Positions 59,643-64,000 of a stretch of 64,000 nt of DNA are shown here, one piece after another (within the stretch, counting starts at the first letter, position 1; the number at the start of each line of letters is the position of its first letter). Below the pieces are notes generated by a model. It had not been told where the DNA came from and did no database searches. It worked only from the letters and a program-made list of their open reading frames with translations. This stretch comes from an uncultured Planctomycetota bacterium. Its GTDB lineage: Bacteria; Planctomycetota; Phycisphaerae; Sedimentisphaerales; UBA12454. The translations under genes were made by a program, and so were the position numbers. The DNA lies in NCBI GenBank assembly GCA_903847315.1, contig CAINDG010000013.1:89672-153671 (forward strand). Reading direction: 5' to 3'.

Positions 59643-60734
59643 ATGTCTGATTTTTTGCAACCTTACGCGGTGACGGAAACAAACAGCAAGGGCAGAAAAT
59701 ATACCGAGCCGGGACATGCTTACCGGATGCCTTTCGAACGCGACAGGGACAGAATAATCCACACATCGGCGTTTCGGAGACTCGAAGGCAAAACTCAGGT
59801 CTTTATGCCGCAGACAAACGACCAGTACCGCACCCGCCTTACACACAGTATCGAAGTTGCGCAAATCGGCAGAACAATCGCAAAATCGCTCGGCATAAAC
59901 GAAGCCCTCACAGAGGCGATATGCCTTGCCCACGATTTGGGACACAGCCCGTTCGGCCACAGCGGCGAGGCGGGGCTTAATGAGATTATGAAAAATTTCG
60001 GCGGCTTCGAGCATAACGCCCAGACGTTGCGAATTGTTGATTTGCTCGAAAGGCCTTATCCCGATTTTAAAGGCCTCAACCTGATGTACGAGACAAGGCT
60101 CGGCCTGGCAAAGCACAGGACTTTTTACGACAGCCCGCAGAAAAGCGATTTTACCGAGAAGAATTGCTCGCTCGAGGGCCAGATTGCCGATATGTCCGAC
60201 AGAATCGCCTATAACTGCCACGATTTGGAAGACGGCCTGCGGGCAAATCTACTCAACTATAAAATGATTGTGGATATTCAGCTTTGCAGTCAGGCGGCAG
60301 AAAGGTGCGAAGCAGAGAAAATCAGCGATAGCGTCATCAGGAACACTCGCATCGCCAAGACAATTATAGATATGCTCGTCGGCGACTGCATCGAAACGAG
60401 CAGGGGAGCGATTGTTTCTACGCATCTGGAAAATTTGCAGCAGGTCTTAAACATCGGCAGCAATTTCATATCTCTAAGCAGCGATGCCCAGACCGCTCTT
60501 ATCGAACTGGAAAAATTTCTGCATATTAATATGTATGAAAACCCGGCCGTAAAGGCCGTTTCCGGTCAGGCGGCGGACTGGCTGGCGAAGATTTTTAATA
60601 AATTCAAAACCGACCCTAAACTGCTGCCCAGGTTCTATCAGAATCTTGTCGGCGAGTTCGGCCTTGAAAGAACTATCTGTGATTACGTCGCAGGTATGAC
60701 TGACTGGTACTGTCTTGAAATGATAAAAGAATAG
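59643..60734 (+). CDS. Deoxyguanosinetriphosphate triphosphohydrolase-like protein
   Basis: PFERDRDRIIHTSAFRRLEGKTQVF...RTRLTHSIEVAQIGRTIAKSLG...AICLAHDLGHSPFGHSGEAGLNE (HD motif). Confidence 0.95.
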   Translation: MSDFLQPYAVTETNSKGRKYTEPGHAYRMPFERDRDRIIHTSAFRRLEGKTQVFMPQTNDQYRTRLTHSIEVAQIGRTIAKSLGINEALTEAICLAHDLGHSPFGHSGEAGLNEIMKNFGGFEHNAQTLRIVDLLERPYPDFKGLNLMYETRLGLAKHRTFYDSPQKSDFTEKNCSLEGQIADMSDRIAYNCHDLEDGLRANLLNYKMIVDIQLCSQAAERCEAEKISDSVIRNTRIAKTIIDMLVGDCIETSRGAIVSTHLENLQQVLNIGSNFISLSSDAQTALIELEKFLHINMYENPAVKAVSGQAADWLAKIFNKFKTDPKLLPRFYQNLVGEFGLERTICDYVAGMTDWYCLEMIKE

Positions 60735-60755
60735 TCGCAAACCGGCCCCAAGCTG

Positions 60756-62081
60756 CTATTTTCTGACTCTTGCCCACATCCCCCAAAGTACAGCGCCTCC
60801 CCACGGTCCTTCGTTATCTGCGCCGACAAAACGCAGCGCACGAGGTTTAAAGGGCAGAGATAAACCAGAGATGTCGTAGCCGACTGATAGACAATTATTA
60901 TTAGTCTTTTGATAACTGGCGGCAGAGACAATCTGAACTTCCTGCCCGGCACCATCGGTGATAAATACGCGGGGCGGTTTGCCAGCCAACCTTCCGTTAA
61001 AGCGAATATCAATCCCCGGACCATCTACAATTTCACCGGCAAATCCCAATTCCAGCCAGTGATCCTTGGGAAGAATGACAACTAAATTAGAATTTGATCC
61101 CGAACGGGGGCCGACGAGCAGATTTTCGGGCGAGACTGATACGATTGGCTGCTTTGCATTAAGATAATTTCCACCCTTCCATCCGGAGCCATCAGGGTCA
61201 TCGGACCGGATAAGAGAAATGGGCTGCTCAAAAGCTTCGGTACTTACTACGTTACTGATATTGGAACCAGTACGAAGAACTCCGGCGTCATTTTTGAATA
61301 CTTTAACCGTCGTAGCTGTTGACATCACAATAGCTGCGGCAGTGACAGCAACAATACATGATTTGGAAGTGGCGGTACCGATGATGGCGGTTGCGATACT
61401 GACTTTTGCCGCAGCCGAGCTGACGACAATGGCGGCCGATACAGGTTTAGTGGAAGACGCGGTTATAGCGCCGAACAATCCCAGCGCGGGCAGCAAATGT
61501 TCTTTCTTAAAACCGTTTTGGGCCAACTGCTTTTTAAGCGACTGCTTTGCCCTGAAGAATAGTAACATTGCCTGCATTTCACTTCCGCCCGTAATCTCGG
61601 TAATCTGAGCGTAGGTCATCTGGTCGAAACACCGCAGCGTCAGAATGTTTCGATACGCAAATTTCATCTGGCCCATTGCTTTAAGCACTACCTGTGAAAG
61701 CTCCTTTTGTAAAAGTGCGTTCAACCCGCTTCGGCAGTCCTGGGGGACAAGACTCAATAGTTCCTGCCCCTCGGCAATTGTCTTTTGTTCAATTTTTTTA
61801 TTGCCCTGATTCCTGAAGTGATGCTGAATTTTTCCCAGGGCGGTACGATACAGCCATGCCCAGAATGAATTTGCATTGTTTACTTTTAATCTCTTTAAAG
61901 ATTGAATCATTTCCAGCACCGCCTCCTGCGAAAGGTCCTGTGACAGATGATAGTCGAGTGTAATGCGGTATATATAGACAAACACCTTGTCCCTGGCCTC
62001 TTGTGCCAGACGGGATACACTATCCTGGCCGCCAAGCTGGGCCTGCTTAATTAGCTTGAGATATTCGGTATTTTCGCCCAT
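60756..62081 (-). CDS. ECF-type sigma factor with TM segment and C-terminal extracellular-type domain
   Basis: Sigma2/4 regions (DYHLSQDLSQEAVLEMIQSLKRLKVNNANSFWAWLYRTALGKIQHHFR; RNILTLRCFDQMTYAQITEITGGSEMQAMLLFFRAKQSLKKQL), hydrophobic centre, then a C-terminal beta-rich-looking domain. Confidence 0.85.
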   Translation of the reverse strand: MGENTEYLKLIKQAQLGGQDSVSRLAQEARDKVFVYIYRITLDYHLSQDLSQEAVLEMIQSLKRLKVNNANSFWAWLYRTALGKIQHHFRNQGNKKIEQKTIAEGQELLSLVPQDCRSGLNALLQKELSQVVLKAMGQMKFAYRNILTLRCFDQMTYAQITEITGGSEMQAMLLFFRAKQSLKKQLAQNGFKKEHLLPALGLFGAITASSTKPVSAAIVVSSAAAKVSIATAIIGTATSKSCIVAVTAAAIVMSTATTVKVFKNDAGVLRTGSNISNVVSTEAFEQPISLIRSDDPDGSGWKGGNYLNAKQPIVSVSPENLLVGPRSGSNSNLVVILPKDHWLELGFAGEIVDGPGIDIRFNGRLAGKPPRVFITDGAGQEVQIVSAASYQKTNNNCLSVGYDISGLSLPFKPRALRFVGADNEGPWGGAVLWGMWARVRK

Positions 62082-62441
62082 TTACGCTTTTCTGAACTCT
62101 ACAATCTATAATCCCGAAACTTATGAGTACCTTTCAATTTTTTTTCGATAAATATTTATATATTTTAACAAAAAAAATGAAAGGTCATAACTGATTTTGG
62201 GATTTGAACAATGGCTGTTCAGGAAGGCAGGAGGCAGCAAAACCTGTTTCGGAGCGGTTTATTTGTAGCGGCAGGATTAAATCCAGCGTTATTGAGAATA
62301 TGAATATTGGAGGAATAAGAATTATGAAAGTTCATTTTCAAGCAATCTTTTCGGTTATTAACCCAAATGAGATATTAAAGAGGTAATTTTTGTATAATTA
62401 ATAAATGTTTTAATTCTTTTAGATAATGATGGAGTGTAATT

Positions 62442-64000
62442 ATGTGTAAGAAATTTGTAAAAGGGTGTGTTTGTTCGGTTATTTTGTTCATCGCGATGGG
62501 ATTCGTAGGAAGTCAAAATGCAACAGCCGACAGTATGGTCGTAACTAACTTTTCTCCTGCTATTAACGCAACTGAGGTATGCGCAGATACGAAACTGCGG
62601 ATAACCTTCAACACGACGCCGATAATAGCAACCGCTGGTACGCTGCAAATATGCAAGGTATCGGACGATTCGGTAGTCTGGCAGCTCGACCTGCAGACAA
62701 TGCCCACAGATGCTTACGGACCGATATCAACGGGATGGCCGAGCGTATACAGAATCAATCTGAGCGGACTATCATTGAACTACCTGCCCTATACAATAGT
62801 CGGCAAGACATTAGAGATATATCCAGCAACGCGTCTGTCTTACAACACGGCGTATTATGTAAAAATGACAGCCGGTTTCTGTACAGATGCCGGCGGTAAT
62901 ATTTCGCCGGCAATAACCGACAATACGTCGTGGCGGTTTACGACAAAGGCATCCGCGCCTCCGGCAGACCATGAATATATAGTAGCTTCCGATGGCAGTG
63001 GAGATTTCTGCACAATGCAGGGCGCCTGCGATGCTGTAACCGATAACGACTCAACACGGACAATCGTAAAAATAAAGAAAGGCACATACAGAGGCGTAGT
63101 TTACATTCCGCCCGCCAAGAAAAATATAACGTGGCTTGGCGAGGACAAAGACACAACCATCATATCCGCCTTTAATCGTGAATCGTTCAACACTGGCTGG
63201 ACCAACCGAATGGTAGTTGGAGCTAAGGCCGACGGGTTCAGGATGTACAATTTGACGCTTCAAAATACAACGCCTGACGGAGGCACTCAGGGTGAAACAA
63301 TAACGCATGAAGGGCAAACTTGTATCGCAGATAACTGCAATTTCAGAAGTTATCAGAATACAGTGCTTAGTCAGGGCCAGGAGTACTTCAAAAATTGTTA
63401 TATCGAAGGCGACACAGACTATATCTGCGGATACGGAAACGCTTATTTTGATAAATGCGAGTTACGGTTTCTAACCAACAGCTCGCCATATCTAACCGCG
63501 GCAGGAACGCTAAACGGCACCAACGGCTTCTTCTTTGTGGACTGCAATCTGACCGGAGCGCCGGGAGTCTCAAATTGCTGGTATGGACGATTTTTCGTCG
63601 GGTTAGGATATGAGTATTCACAGAACGTATATATAAACTGCATAATGCCAAAAACGCTGATTACTTCATTAGGATGGAATAGTAATGGTCTGTCAGATAT
63701 GACTCACCTGCGACTGTGGGAGTACAAGTCAGTAGAGCCAAACGGTACCCCTATTAACGTAAGCGGCAGGCTCAATCCCGGCTCAAAACAACTGACCGAT
63801 GCCGAGGCGGTAACGTGGAGGGATGTAAACAATGTTTACAGCACCGCATGGAATCCGAAAATTGTCAACGCTCCAACAGCCGCCTGGCTGCCTGTACCGG
63901 CAGATACGGCGACAGGAGTCGCTACGGCCGGTGTAACACTGACATGGGTGGCAGGCGCGGAAGCTACATCACATGATGTATATTTCGGTACCGCGGCTTC
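62442..64000 (+). CDS. Pectinesterase (CE8) with N-terminal Ig-like domain, truncated by window edge
   Basis: Frame from ATG 62442: MCKKFVKGCVCSVILFIAMGFVGSQNATADS...EYIVASDGSGDFCTMQGACDAV...TLQNTTPDGGTQGETITHEGQTCIADNCNFRSYQNTVLSQGQEYFKNCYIEGDTDYICGYGNAYFDKCEL. Confidence 0.9.
   Translation, partial: MCKKFVKGCVCSVILFIAMGFVGSQNATADSMVVTNFSPAINATEVCADTKLRITFNTTPIIATAGTLQICKVSDDSVVWQLDLQTMPTDAYGPISTGWPSVYRINLSGLSLNYLPYTIVGKTLEIYPATRLSYNTAYYVKMTAGFCTDAGGNISPAITDNTSWRFTTKASAPPADHEYIVASDGSGDFCTMQGACDAVTDNDSTRTIVKIKKGTYRGVVYIPPAKKNITWLGEDKDTTIISAFNRESFNTGWTNRMVVGAKADGFRMYNLTLQNTTPDGGTQGETITHEGQTCIADNCNFRSYQNTVLSQGQEYFKNCYIEGDTDYICGYGNAYFDKCELRFLTNSSPYLTAAGTLNGTNGFFFVDCNLTGAPGVSNCWYGRFFVGLGYEYSQNVYINCIMPKTLITSLGWNSNGLSDMTHLRLWEYKSVEPNGTPINVSGRLNPGSKQLTDAEAVTWRDVNNVYSTAWNPKIVNAPTAAWLPVPADTATGVATAGVTLTWVAGAEATSHDVYFGTAA

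Overview
The window looks like chromosome from a Planctomycetes/Phycisphaerae-like bacterium. That placement is inferred from PEP-CTERM proteins, dockerin-like modules, pectinolytic enzymes and an ECF sigma factor with a C-terminal extension; no search was run. Positions 0-19 kb hold an exopolysaccharide/O-antigen type locus: nucleotide-sugar dehydrogenase, several glycosyltransferases, initiating sugar transferase, GDP-mannose-epimerase-like protein, polymerase, flippase, chain-length protein. Part of this locus (about 6.1-18.9 kb) is bracketed by an intact tRNA-Leu(TAG) and a truncated 3' copy of the same tRNA. Next come xseB/GH28/xseA, PEP-CTERM and dockerin-like secreted proteins, ymdB-rny, an NPD-type oxidoreductase, a SUMF1-like protein and a 1905-aa repeat-containing surface protein (32-40 kb), and rex. 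An accessory patch at 42.7-46.7 kb holds a BRO-like gene, a candidate nuclease with three small HTH genes, and an HNH-AP2 endonuclease. A Gld-type ABC transporter operon, a compact radical SAM/SPASM locus, LysE, two YkgJ-like Cys-cluster proteins, ilvD, HIT, dGTPase, the sigma factor and a pectinesterase follow. The most interesting candidates are: (1) a 59-aa Cys-containing peptide gene at 52998-53177(-), absent from the ORF track, translationally coupled to a radical SAM/SPASM gene and a small membrane protein (possible RiPP system); (2) the small-HTH/nuclease-like operon at 43.7-45.6 kb; (3) the tRNA-flanked polysaccharide island; (4) a YkgJ-like gene carrying two apparent in-frame repeat insertions. 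All functional calls come from reading protein sequence by eye.
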